Shown here: one piece after another, positions 35,175 through 56,869 of the stretch | Numbering within the stretch: the first letter of the stretch is position 1 | How the letters are laid out: each line of letters opens with the position of its first letter | Assembly (NCBI RefSeq): GCF_041146395.1 | Contig: NC_091006.1 | Coordinates: 5,772,001-5,836,000, forward strand | Direction: 5' to 3' | Length of the DNA stretch: 64,000 nucleotides | Source: Eulemur rufifrons | Lineage: Eukaryota > Chordata > Mammalia > Primates > Lemuridae | Notes under the pieces: model-generated | The model's database searches: none | Told to the model about the DNA's origin: nothing | The model's input: the letters and a program-made list of their open reading frames with translations, nothing else | Program-made: the position numbers and the translations under genes

Positions 35175-35680
35175 CCCAGACTACTCCTCTGAACATTGAG
35201 CTCACATATTCAACTACCATCTTGATATTTCCTCTTAGATGTTTTATGGAATCCTCAAACTCAACATATTCAAGTCTTAACATTTTATTTCCTCTAACTT
35301 TTCCAAAATTATTCTTATTCCCCTAATCTCCTCTCAGTGAAAAGTCTATCATCAACCAATAATCTAAGCCAAAGACCCAGAATTAACCTAGATTCTTCTC
35401 TTTCCCTTACCCCCAAAGACCTAGCCATTCTACTGAATGTATTTCTCTCAAGTAATCCCCTTCTTATCCAGCAATTGCCCTCCTAGGTATATACCAAAAA
35501 ACATATAAACATCTACACAGTAATTTATATAGGAATGTTCATAGTAGCATTATTCATAATTGCCAAAAAGTAGAAAACACCCCAATGTCCATCAACTGGT
35601 GAATGGGCAAATGCAATATGGTATATCCATACAATGGAACATTATTTGACAATTTAAAAAGATGAATTACCAGGTCATGC
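35175..35680 (+). repeat. L2 fragment followed by L1 ORF2 3' fragment
   Basis: 35175-35450 repeats the L2 wording (gcttcagcccagactactcc, aactcaacatattcaag). From 35458 the text is L1 ORF2 end sequence (ccagcaattgccctcctagg, aatgtccatcaactggtgaa, tggaacattatttgacaatt). Both are truncated. Confidence 0.75.
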
Positions 35681-35699
35681 TACATGTTGAGAAAGGCAG

Positions 35700-36135
35700 T
35701 CTCATGTGCAGAATGTTTTATCTCCCACTCAGCTATATAGGAATGGGCCTTGGGCCTGGAACACTTGCTAGCAATAGATAAAGGGCCCACACAGCCTGTG
35801 CCAGGCTTGTCTCTTCACGTGGAGATATCTTTCCCTGTTGTGGACTCAATAAGCACTCCTTTGATCTACTTAAGCATGTGCATCAGTGGCTCTGAGGCAT
35901 ACCTCCAGCTTTCAGTAGTTCATGCTCCATAAAGGACTTTCATGCTCCTGCTGTGACATGAAAGGGGGAATGTATAAGCCAATTGCCCTATTTTGGCTGC
36001 TAGGGGAACCTGCTGACGACTGGGGACTGACACATGCTATTGGAGCTGGTCTTGCTCTGTCTCTTCTCTACATGAGTAAAAGCATTGTTCCATCCAGTGC
36101 TTGACTGTGTTGTGTTTTCCTTGGCAACTCCAATA
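35700..36135 (+). repeat. possible LTR relic
   Basis: A block of about 430 bp with an AATAA-type signal (ctcaataagcactcctttga) and a C/T-rich 3' part (ctctgtctcttctctacatg). LTR-like in layout, but no family is recognised. Confidence 0.3.
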
Positions 36136-36189
36136 CCAATATACAGTGGGCAGAAGGGTTTGGACTTCTATTCCTGGGATGTTTTCTTT

Positions 36190-37590
36190 CTTTAATTACA
36201 TCTCCCAACCATTCATTTCCCCCCACCTTTCTGTTAAAATATCCAATGGTATGTTAAAATTTCTTATTGAGTATTTAAATTTCCAGCAACCTGTTTCTTA
36301 TGGTTCTGTCAGTTTGTATATTTTAGGATGAATTGTTAGCTTCCTATTTGTCTAAGATTGACATATCTTCTTGTTCTATTGTACTTTTTACCAGTATATA
36401 ATATTTTTCTTTGTTCCTTATTATATTTTTATGTTTTATGGATATATCATAGTTTTACATATTTTGGGGGTACAAGTGATGTTTTGATGTCTGTATATGA
36501 TGTGTAATGATCAAGTAGGGTAATTTGGATATCCATCACCTCAAACATTTATCTTTTCATGGCCAGGTGCGGTGGCTCACACCTGTAATCCTAGCACTGT
36601 GGGAGGCTGAGGTGGGAGGATCACTTGAGATCAGGAGTTCGAGACCAGCCTGAGCAAGAGCAAGACCCATCTCTACTAAATATAGAAAAAATTAGCCAGT
36701 CAACTAAAAATAGAAACAAAAAATTAGCCAGGCGTGGTGGCTCACACCTGCTGTGCCAGCTATTCGGGAGGCTGAGGCAGGAGGGTTGCTTGAGCTCAGG
36801 AGTTTGAGGTTGCTGTGAGCTAGGCTGATGCCACGCCACTCGTTCTAGCCCTGGCAACAAAGCAAGACTCTGTCTCAAAAAAAAAAAAATAATAATAATT
36901 ATCTTTTCCTTGTGTTGGAAACATTACAATTTTTTTCTTCTAGCTATTTGGAAATATACAACAAATTATTGTCAACTATAATTTCCCTACTGTGCTTTTA
37001 TTTATTTTTTTAATTTTTTTTTTTTTTAGATCTTCGAATTTTATTTTTTTCATACCCAAGTGAGCCTGGGTAGCTCTCATTGGTCCTATATCCACCCCTG
37101 TCCCCTATCCTACTGTGTTTTTAAATACTAGAACTTATTCCTTCTACCTAACTGTAGTTTTATACTCATTAACAAACTTCTCTTCATCCTCTCTCTTCTC
37201 CCTTCCCTTCTCAGCCTTTGGTAATCATTCCACTCTCCTTAGGATTTTGACTTAAATTTTATTTAATCAGTGATTAGGACTGCTACTCAAGATTTCTTTT
37301 AATTCATATTGTGTAATATATACTTTTACTCCATTTTATTTTCAAACGTTCTGTGTCTTTTTATTTTAAATGTATTCCCTCATTGACAACATATTATTGG
37401 ACCTTGACTTTTTAAATCCAGTCTGAGAGCCTGTGCCTTTTAAAGGGTGATTTAAACTATTTACATGTATTTTAATTACTGGTATATTGAAACTTATTCC
37501 ATATTTTTCATATATTGCATGTTATTTTGTCTTTTTCTCTTTTAATTATTCCAATCTTTGATGATTAATTTTATGTTTATTGGCTAGGCT
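36190..37590 (-). repeat. old L1 fragments (interrupted)
   Basis: L1-derived phrases (gtacaagtgatgttttgatg, ggatatccatcacctcaaac, gaaatatacaacaaattatt) flank the Alu at 36561 on both sides, so the Alu sits inside an older L1. AT-rich L1-like sequence continues to about 37590. Strand and subfamily are uncertain. Confidence 0.55.
36561..36890 (+). repeat. Alu, sense, inserted in L1
   Basis: A full Alu from ggccaggtgcggtggctcac to an A/AAT tail, with a short target duplication ttatcttttc on both sides. Confidence 0.9.
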
Positions 37591-37611
37591 ATAATGCCCA
37601 GATGCTTGTCA

Positions 37612-37977
<366 letters not shown>

Positions 37978-38107
37978 TCAAGATGTTGCTGTGAAGGTAT
38001 TTTTTAGCTATCATTATCATTTAGGTTAGTAGACTTTGAGTAAAGCAGATTACCTTCCATAATTCAGGTGGGCCTTATCTAATAAGCTGAAGGCCTTAAA
38101 GATAAAA

Positions 38108-38445
38108 GACTGGAGGCTGGGTGGCGTGGCTCATGCCTGTAATCCTAGCACTTGGGGAAGTTGAGGCGAGATGATTGCTTGAGGCCAGGAGTTAGAGACC
38201 AGCCTAAGCAACACAGCAAGACCCCATCAAAAAATAATAAAAATTAAAAATTAGCTGGGCATAGTGGCACACACCTGTAGTCCCAGCTACTCAGGAGGCT
38301 GAGGCAGACAATCGCTTGAGCCCAGGAGCTGGAGGTTCCAGTGAGCTATGGTAACACCACTGGGCAACAGAGTGAGATCTTGGAATCCCCCCACATTGGC
38401 CCCCCAAAGTGTGGGATTATAGGCATGAGCCACTGTGCCCAAGCC
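38108..38445 (+). repeat. Alu (sense) joined to an inverted Alu fragment
   Basis: A sense Alu at about 38112-38385 lacks the end of its right arm. From about 38388 a short antisense Alu left-arm piece follows (ccaaagtgtgggattatagg, catgagccactgtgccc). Confidence 0.75.
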
Positions 38446-38449
38446 CAAC

Positions 38450-39180
38450 AACTTCTTTTATTTTACTACTCCTTTTCCTTTCACTCTTGCCTCCTTGATT
38501 ACTAGAGGGAAAGATCATAAGTCCCTGGACAACAGAGAGAACCTAACTGATCCTGCACCTAGTTTTCCAAATCCCTCACTCTATCACCTTCTCCAAACCC
38601 CATGTCCAGGTGGTGGTAAGGGAAGTGAAAGACATAAGTTTCCCTCCTTTTTTCTTTTTTTCTTTAACCTCAGATGTCCTCACCCCTTAGTGCCATCCAG
38701 TGATGGAGTCACCAGGTAGCACTCGCTAAAATTTGTTAAAGATTTTTCCTTTACTCTGAGGGTCTCCTTAACACCCACTATACCTGCTATCTGGGACTCA
38801 AGTCATCAGCATGCACAGTTATGATCAGAAAAATAGAGTCATCCCTCACTGTAGGCCCCCAAATACTAAGGGGCAAAATGCTGGGTCTTCTGAATCTAAA
38901 ACCCATTCTCTTTCCACCGTATCAATACCTCTTATATTAATGCCATATATACATTATTTTGGGACCAGGTGCTTTCCTTCCTATAGTTTTTGGAGGAAGA
39001 TGGTGGGAATCAAGAAAGGAAGAGGACAAGGACAGACTCTCTGCCTCAGTGCCTCCACAGCACCACTAGCTTTTGGGAAGCTTTCCCACTCTCAGGAGTA
39101 TGTGAGTATCTGGTTTTCCTGGCTACCTTCCTGGAGAACCAAAGTTTGGAGAAAAGGAATACATCAAAGTGCTTGTTATA
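38450..39180. other. 3' flank of WDR87, no gene seen
   Basis: No exon, repeat family or RNA gene recognised between the Alu cluster and the WDR87 polyadenylation signal. Plus-strand open frames here have no coding character. Confidence 0.5.
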
Positions 39181-39195
39181 AACAAGAACCTCCTC

Positions 39196-39201
39196 TTTAT
39201 T
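39196..39201 (-). terminator. WDR87: WDR87 polyadenylation signal
   Basis: AATAAA on the minus strand, about 140 bp beyond the WDR87 stop codon (39341-39343). It lies at the right distance for a short 3' UTR. Confidence 0.75.
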
Positions 39202-39340
39202 CCACGTATAGAAGCTGGTTTCTAGAGCTGGGTAAGGAGAGGGCTTCGACTTGGCCCTACCTCTGTGTGGGCCTAGAGATGAAGGTCTAGATTTTGGTGA
39301 CCAGGCCTTTTCTCCAGTTGAGAATGAAAAGTCTAGACCT

Positions 39341-49464
<10,124 letters not shown>

Positions 49465-49469
49465 CTGGG

Positions 49470-50540
49470 GAGAACCATAGCATAAACTAAGAGATCAGAG
49501 CACATATATGCTAAATACAGTCTCACACAAGTCACAATTGGAGCAGTTCACAAAGTCAAGCCTCCCATCCCAAGGACTATTACACCCACACATGCACAAC
49601 TTATCACCTGTGGGACATCTATACTTCACAAGCCTATAACAAATCACCCAATGCAGAAGAGAACCAAACCCCTATAGAGCCTATATGGGCAAATTTTACA
49701 GCGTGAACACAGGGGAAAATGATGTTCTTCCTAATCTAATGTTAGCCACGCCTGCATCTAACAGTCTCCCTTTGCCTAAAAGGTACATGTATCATAAAAG
49801 AAACAACATTTAACAGATTACCCAGGCAAGTGTGTCACCTCATACCCACATGTGATATAACAGGGTGTCCCACAAGTTAGTGCAGCTCTAAGTTATTAAA
49901 GCTTAAAACTATACTAAGACTCTTAGGACACCCTATCTGGCCTTTAAATTTGACGGAGGATTGGCACATATATGATATATATTATCCCACAGTGATAAGA
50001 GTTTGTGCTAATGAAACATGCACCTGGGATCATTTTATTCAGAGCCAACCATAGCACAACTGAGGTTGGCAAATGTTCTCTCTGGTGCCTTCTTCCTTCT
50101 CTTCCCAGAAGGTTGGTTCCTCTAACAATGCTCCAAAGTGTTCACCTCCCACTATCAAAATGTCTTTGTAAGAGGTCTGTAGACTCATTTGGAAATTGAT
50201 AGCCTACTTCCTCTAGGGTGACAATTGTCTTTATGGTCTATCCTGCTTGCTTCTGCTCTCAAAGACAATCTGTGGCTCTTATGGAGTGTAAGACAGATAG
50301 AGGCCGACCAATAACACGTTTATGTCCTGCATATACATTACCTTGCTATTGTGTACAATTTCATTTATGCAGTATTTAAAATCTTTCCATGGGGAAATGA
50401 GTCTGGGGGAAGACATCACCTTGATTATCTCTTGGTCCTCCTCAGGACTGACTGGTGTTTAAAAACCTGTGGGAATCCAAAAGAGGCTGGCTTAGGCACT
50501 GCTGCTTTTCGAGGAGCTGGGAATCAGAAGGCAAGAGCCA
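49470..50540. other. upstream WDR87 intron, part unannotated
   Basis: Apart from the small inverted-repeat element at 49861, nothing is recognised. The missing first coding exon of WDR87 may be here or further upstream, but no ATG-plus-donor pair in phase 0 convinced me. Confidence 0.4.
49861..49935. mobile_element. short MITE with inverted ends
   Basis: About 75 bp: the left end cagggtgtcccacaagttag and the reverse complement of the right end (atagggtgtcctaagagtct) share the TIR agggtgtcc and further bases. The layout is that of a MADE-like mariner MITE. Exact family uncertain. Confidence 0.6.
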
Positions 50541-50545
50541 TGAAC

Positions 50546-50712
50546 TCATGTTTATTGAACACCTTCTAGATGTCAGTAACTATGCCCAGGACATACCTTC
50601 TCATTTAATCCTCACTACAGCCCAGTAAGGTAGGTATTACCCATTTTATAGGTGAGAAAACAGAGGCTTGGAGAAGGTAAATAAAGGAGTTGGGGATTGA
50701 ATCTTAGCATTT
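50546..50712 (+). repeat. MIR element
   Basis: MIR core order is clear: tgtttattgaacaccttcta, catttaatcctcactacagc, taggtattacccattttata, ggtgagaaaacagaggcttg. Confidence 0.85.
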
Positions 50713-50851
50713 TTCTATCATAACCCAGTAGGATATGATGGGTGAGGGAAGCAGAGAAACCTAGAGAGGGCCCTGAAAAGAATACCCTTACAGGCAAATA
50801 ATAGTTGTTCGTTTTTGTGGTATGGCAAGATAGCATTTTGTGAGGACTAGG

Positions 50852-51025
50852 TTCTCAAAATGTGGTCCCTGGACCTCCTGCACCAGGATTCCTGGGGGTG
50901 GGGGAGGTCTTAAAATGCATATTCCTGGGCCCCTACTCTAGACCTACTGAATTAGAACCATGGAAGTGGGACCCAGGAACCACCACTTACAACAAACTCC
51001 CCAGGTGATTCTATCGACGTTCAGG
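50852..51025 (-). mobile_element. MER5-type (hAT-Charlie) element
   Basis: ggttctcaaaatgtggtccc ... tcctgggcccctactctaga ... ctccccaggtgattctat is a MER5A/B-like sequence in reverse orientation. Confidence 0.8.
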
Positions 51026-51354
51026 TCTGACTACTGAATTAGGAAACAGATAAGGGGCACCCAGGACTAAGAGCCAGCCCTGCCTACTACGGACGGAGGG
51101 AGAAAGGATCCAACCATTTGGCCTCGCAGGCTTCTTCAGGCTTGTGGAATTAGGCAGCTCTCTTACAGGAGGTACATCTGCTGTTCATCATTCTCTTTCC
51201 CATTCCCTTCTCTTTGGCCTTCATGAGGACAAACCTACTTTTCCTGGTTGGATTGTGAATAAATCTTACTTTTAACAATCCCCCTCTGTCAGGGAATCTG
51301 TCATTACTGGTGAGACAATGGGCTTGTTTTTCCCTCATTTGTAAAATGAAAATG

Positions 51355-51490
51355 CCTGGCTGGGTGTAGTGGCTCACGCCTGTAATCCCAGTGCTTTGCG
51401 AGGCCAAGGAGGGAGGCCAGGAGTTCAAGACCAGCCTGGGCAATATTGCAAGACCCTGTCTCTACAAAAAAGAAAAAAAGAAAAAAAAGA
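51355..51490 (+). repeat. Alu left monomer (FLAM-like)
   Basis: Sense left-arm monomer ending in ctgtctctacaaaaaagaaa with an A-rich tail. No right arm. Confidence 0.85.
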
Positions 51491-51784
51491 GAGAAGAAAA
51501 AGAAAGCAAAGAAAATGCCAGTCTTGCCTACTTCACAGGGTTGTTGCCAAGACCAAATAGGATCAATTCAAGTGAAAACCCTTTTAAGCATACTCTGAAG
51601 CAACAAACAATTATGATTGCTGATTTTAGGCTGGCCTGGTTCTCAGGCAGGTTGCATTCCTTGCAACCCATACTTTGTAACTGTTCAGTTGCTCTGGAAA
51701 CATGACAGCGAAATTTATAGTCTGGCCACCAGAGGGCGATGGAGGCCAACCTTGCCTGCCAGGTGAAGGAAAATTTCATCAAAT

Positions 51785-51975
51785 TTAGAGAAATGGTTCC
51801 CAAAGTGTGATCCCCAGGCCAGCAGCATCAGCACCATCTGGGAACTTGTTAGAAATGTAAGTTATGGGCCCCGCCCCACACCTACTGAATTGGAAACTCT
51901 GTGATTAAGGCCCCAGAATCCCAGCTGTAACAAGCTCTCCACCTGATCTTCACACTGAAGTGTAAGAACGGTTTA
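51785..51975 (-). mobile_element. MER5A (hAT-Charlie) element
   Basis: Reverse-orientation MER5A wording: gttcccaaagtgtgatcccc, aggccagcagcatcagcacc, atctgggaacttgttagaaa, cacacctactgaattggaaa. Confidence 0.85.
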
Positions 51976-51979
51976 GAGA

Positions 51980-53884
51980 GCTGTTGGAGTCCTGAGCTTT
52001 CTGAAGCAAGATCAGCAGAACCCACTCTCTAGTATGGCTAAGCCAAGGCCTCTGTGTTGCCATAGAGACTGGATGGCTGGATTTGGGAAGGGAAACAGCA
52101 GACAAAACTTATCATCATCTCATATGTGTAGAGTAGGTTGGAGCCCACAACAAAGCTTTCCCATCTCTTAGTTCTTCAAAGACTCCAGAGAGGCAGATAT
52201 CACCATCTCCATTGTACCCCACTGGCACCTTCTTGAGGCCCAGAGCTGCTGAAAGAGTACTTATTTGTAGCAAATTTGAAGTCAGTGCCATCAGTTCCTG
52301 CTGCTCCAAATATCTCCTCTGAGTCCCACTTCTCCTGACAAGCCTAAAAAAGTGAGTGGTTGGGACCCTTTGGGGAAATATTTCTAGAGGGTGAGTGAGA
52401 AAGAGGGCCTTCAAACCACAAGCCTTTATGTTTATTTATTTTTTGCCACTCCGTCCCACCCCATAAACCAATTTCCTCAAGTTAACCCTCAAAGGAAGCC
52501 TCTTTCCTAAAATCCCCCATATTTGACTCCCTAACCCCAGTACCGGTCCTTAAAAGCAATTCGGAGTGAGCTCCAGATGCCTTAATCCCAATGGTCGTGA
52601 CTGTTTAGTATCTTGAAAACCCAAAGATAATTTAATGGGAGAATTCAAGCCTTGTGGCCAACTTAGGGGAGAGGGTATTTGAGGACAACATATGGTCTGT
52701 CCTGCTGACTGTGGAGACAAGCTAGGTCCATGACTGGGCACTGACAGTGGAACCGTATGCTTTTTCTTGGCAATAGTCTGCTCCAAGGTATAGTGTTCAT
52801 GGTGGTCTGAGGGAAGGCAAACGGCCCACCAGCCCTGCCTTGTTAAAGAGAGTTGGCTCTAGGGGGCGCTGCACTCCACAACACTGTCGGGACTCTGGGC
52901 TCCCTTTGGGTCACTCATTGGCCCCATGTTCTCTGTTACAGGTGTGTGAGGGGATACAGGCAGCCTGTATCCCTGCTCCATAGAACTTACAGTTCAGGGA
53001 AGGCAGGCATCAACGAATAGTCATAAAATTGATTACAATGGCAAATTCTGGGTGATGAATTATATTATTCTTTGAACTCTTCTGCAACTTTTAATTTTCT
53101 CAAATTACACTAGTGATTCAGTTTTAAGAAGGAAAAGTACAAAGTGCTATGAGTACATATAACAAAGTGACCTGACACTCAAAAGGAGGGTGATGTGTTC
53201 TAGGCACACAGGGCACTGGCTTAGCCATAGCAGAGGGTGAGTTCTGCTGATCCTGCTGCAGGAAGCCCAGGCCAAAGTGATTTGGGACTCCCAACACACT
53301 GTGGGAGGCCCCTGCATGGATTGTATAGACTTCCAGGTGGGTCTCACATTTAGGGAAGGGGGTATAGAAAGTTAAGCTGGTATCAGAAGGGCCTAATCAG
53401 TTGAGGGTAAAGTCAGAAGGGCAACCTTGGCTTTTCTGGTTCTCTGAATGACATTACTTCCTTTTTTTTTTTTTTTTTGTCCCCAGAACAGAGAGATAGG
53501 TGGATGAATGACTTTACTGATAAGGAGCCCATGTTTGTCCCCAGGATCTGGGAGTGCTGCTCTCTGGCCTTCAGGTGGCTGCATAGCTAGGGCTGGGGAT
53601 GGAATGCACTTAACTTTCTTTACAGAAAGAAACAATTTTTCAGGCAGATAAAATGCATTAACAGGGTGAGCTATTAAATAGTTTCTATTGGGTGGAAGAG
53701 TTATCCTGGATCCCTGAGAGTAATGATAGACTTCAGGATTGATTAGGTTGTAAAGTGGCAGTGGCATTTTACATATATTGTTTTATGTAATCTTGCAATG
53801 ATTCCATGACTTAGCTATTATCTCTTTAATTAAAGACTTTTTTTAATGGGCATGGTAAAAATATTCAAAACATACTAAGGGGAA
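51980..53884. other. intergenic/intronic stretch, nothing firm
   Basis: Minus-strand open frames at 52115-52414 and 53393-53767 have no family resemblance and no supporting splice pattern. A T17 run lies at about 53462-53479. No RNA gene or clear repeat identified. Confidence 0.5.
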
Positions 53885-54720
53885 TATAAGGGAAAAAAGG
53901 TCACTTTTTCACACCTGACCACCTGTCCTTCAGTTTCCCCTTCAGAGAGGTAATCGTGGTTGTGTTTCTTGTGTCTTTCTAACAGTGTTCTGTACATATA
54001 CACAGACGTATATGTAAAAAATATTTTTCTTATACAAATGATAGTATATTATATACACTATTCTGCACCTTTTTCTCTCTTAATATATCTTACAGATTGG
54101 TTCGTATTAATACATATAGCTCTGCCTCGTTTCTCAACAGTTCCCAGCTGCAAGGCATTCCAGTGTGTGGCTGAACTATCATTTATTTACCCAAATTTCT
54201 ATTAATGGACATTGGGCAGTTTCCAACCTTTTGCTATTACAACCAATGCCACAAATGAATATCTTTGTGCCTCATAAACCTTTACTTTTTTTTAATTTTT
54301 TTTTATTTTAGCATTTTATGGGGGTACAAATGTTTAGGTTAGGTGTATTGCCCTTGCCCCACCTGAGTCAGAGCTTCAAGTGTGTCCATCCCCCAGACAG
54401 TGTGCACCGCACCCGTTAGGTGTGAATATACCCATCTGCTCCTCCCCTCTCCCACCTGCCTGACAGCTGATGAATGTTATTACTATATGGGCACTTAAGT
54501 GTTGATCGGTTAATAACAACTTGATGGTGAGTACATGTGGTGCTTGTTTTTCCATTCTTGGGATACTTCACTTAGTAGAATGGGTTCCAGTTCTATCCAA
54601 TAAACCTTTACTTTTATTTAATTTTAACTAACTTAAATTGTAGAACTGAAGGAATGAAAATATTTTTCCATTAAACATAACTTGGGAAAATGGTTTTGAT
54701 AACTTTGGGTAAAACTATTA
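53885..54720 (+). repeat. L1M 3' end split by a younger L1
   Basis: L1M-type 3' sequence (ctattaatggacattgggca, then gtttccaacctttt) runs to 54285. At 54286-54600 a 5'-truncated younger L1 3' end sits in reverse orientation (tttttatttt head; tatgggggtacaaatgttta; gaatgggttccagttctatc). The near-duplicate aaacctttactttt on both sides (about 54279 and 54603) is its target duplication. Confidence 0.75.
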
Positions 54721-55229
54721 ATATTAAAATTTCCCCTGTTTATGGAAAATTTAAAATTTAGTATGTGTCTTGCATTATATTTCTATTGGATAACACTGCT
54801 CCGGATTATCACTATCTAGTAGTGGCCTGATATGCCTACAGCCTGAGAGCTTCCTGAGGGTAGGACCCCAGGCTGTCTGGATTTCACCTGTGTCCCCATA
54901 ATTACCCAGTCTGGCATGGAGTAGGTGCTTAATATCTTTTTGATGAATGAGTGGGCAAATGAATGACCCTCTGCCCTCTCTTAGGAAGGAGAAATGTATG
55001 CTTCCCAGCTTCAAGTTTTACTGAGCATCTTCCTGGAAGGCAAGCTGAGGTGGGAAGAACATTGACTAGGGTTTCTTGACCAGAGGACTCGCAATTCCAG
55101 TCAATTCCCTCGGTAGCCCTTATGGAGTGGCAATATACGTTTAAAAAAGTAGGGGGCGGGGGTCAGATCCCTGATTATGTCAGCAGGTGGACTACATTTG
55201 GACAAAATTTCCCAGCCTGTAGGTACTCA
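54721..55229. other. sequence upstream of the CpG island
   Basis: Short MIR/L2-like wording near 54860-54960 (ggcatggagtaggtgcttaa). No gene seen. Confidence 0.5.
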
Positions 55230-56700
55230 ACGCTAGTTATCCCCAGAATGTGTGATTAACGAGAGAATGGAGGATCACAATGGAGGGGCTCCAGGGCAGC
55301 CCCCTGCGTCGCAGTCCTGAGGCTCCCGTCGAAGGCAGAGCTCTGGAGCCGCTTAGGTCGTGGAGAGACGACCAGATCCACGTCCCCTCACACTCGGGCG
55401 GCCCGGCCCTCCACGTGCGCGGGAGGGAGGGCGTGTCCGCCTTTTTAAGGCAGAGGCCGCGCCTGTTACCTGCTACGGGACTCCCGACAGGGGACGGGTA
55501 CGGCGTGGGTGACGGCACTCGGAAGCTCCTGTGTGGAGTAACAGACCAAAACGGAGCGAGAGCCTGAGAAGCTACCTTGCGGATGCTGCGGGAGGACTCA
55601 GCCAACCGTGCGGTTAGCGCCCCCAGCCCGCGCGAGGCAGACCAACCGAGAGAGGCGTGCGCGCGCGTGAGCGCGCGTTCGAAAGAAATAAAAAAAAAAA
55701 CCTCCCCGCGGGGGCCCGCGACAATTTAGGCCCGAGTCGGCCGGCAAGCGCGCGTGCACGAGCGCGCATCGACGCCCTCTCCCCCGCCCCCCTCCGCTGG
55801 GGGTCTAGCGCACAGCTCTGCTTCCACAGCCTCCGCCGAGGTTCGCGTCCTCGCGGTGAGGGTCTCGCGCCTCGCGGAGAGTGCGGGAGAGGTTCTGCCG
55901 AATGAAGGGAGGCGGCGGACAGGGCTAGGAGAAACCGTCCTAGCCGGGTGAGGAACGCGGCTCCCGGGCTGGAGTACGCAGAAGACACGCCTCCATCCCT
56001 CACGCCCCCCGGGGCTGCGGAAGTACTCTGGAGACTGGAGCGGCAGGGAGGCGACCAGTGGACTACCGTCCCCGGCAGGCGGCGCGGTTGTGCGCCTACG
56101 GCTCCCGGCAGCACCTGCGCGCCAGGCTCTTTTCAGTTCCCTGCCGCCGAGGGCGAAACTACAGTTCCCAGAAGGCCTCGCGCGAAGCGGCTTGGAAGTG
56201 GGCAGCCTGGAAGTCACTCGGGCCACCGGAGCTGGCGGCGTCTCCAGCGAGCGGCGCGGGGCCGAACGCAGCAGTCGTGGGGCCCGCGGGGTGGGCAGCC
56301 GGGACGCCTAGGTATGTGGCTGTGGGTGCAGGAGCGGCCTCGCGCAAGGGTGGCGGGGAATCTGTGGCTGCTCGGACCTGGAGGGTCAGCGCGGGCGGGC
56401 GGGCGACCGGGCGGACGGCCGGGTGTGGGCACCGACCGTGGGGGGCGGCGGCGCCGGGACTCGCGCCCTCCGGACCCAGCTGGACTCGTGCCCGCATGGT
56501 TCAACTTTGCAGACGTGCAACCCGGCTCTGTGGGGAAGAGCTTGGAGTCCGGGAGCGGTGGGTTCGCGTCCCAGCTCTGCCACTCGAGAGCTGCGATCTA
56601 GGGAAACCTCGCGGAACCTCAATTGCCCCTGCAGTAAAACGGGGTAGGAGAGTGTCTTTTGCCGGGGATTCTGTTGAGATAAGCGGATAAAACATGTGGC
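55230..56700. promoter_or_regulatory. SIPA1L3: large CpG island, probable SIPA1L3 / WDR87 promoter
   Basis: About 1.4 kb of high CpG density (gcgcgcgtgagcgcgcgttc at 55660). ACTAC-type motifs occur at 56061 (ggactaccgtccccggca), 56094 (gcctacggctcccggca) and 56158-56176 (ACTACAGTTCCCAGAAGGC, a near-consensus ZNF143 site). In human, SIPA1L3 starts on the plus strand a few hundred bases from the 5' end of WDR87 on the minus strand (remembered synteny). A minus-strand donor-like site (ATCCGCAAG|GTAGCT, near 55582) could end WDR87 exon 1. Open frames across the island are a GC effect. Confidence 0.65.
56150..56311 (+). other. SIPA1L3: candidate SIPA1L3 non-coding exon 1
   Basis: A good donor (cgcctag|GTATGT) follows 56311 at the downstream part of the CpG island. 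SIPA1L3 (a Rap-GAP/PDZ protein of the SPAR family) starts with an untranslated exon and a very long first intron in human, which fits the absence of coding exons to 64000. The 5' edge is arbitrary. Inference from synteny. Confidence 0.4.
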
Positions 56701-56869
56701 ACATAGAAAACAGTATGTGTTTGCGTTATTGTTAGCTCCTGGAAAAACGAGGCGAAGATAGTATCGATCGCATAGGATGACGGTTAGTTGAGTGAGTACA
56801 TGTAAAGAGCCGAGCCCATAGTGAGCACCCAACGAAGGCTAGATGCTGTTAACTGAGATTGTTTTATTA

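Noticed and set aside
52115..52414. Minus-strand 99-codon frame
   Set aside because: It starts from an ATG but has no known domain, no supporting exon borders and no paralogue in the window, so chance is the simplest explanation.
53393..53767. Minus-strand 124-codon frame
   Set aside because: No recognisable family. It is crossed by a T17/A17 run and has no splice or promoter context.
55614..56601. Several 150-220-codon open frames in the 56-kb CpG island
   Set aside because: GC-driven. They are Arg/Ala/Gly/Pro-rich with no conserved motif, and overlap an expected untranslated exon.
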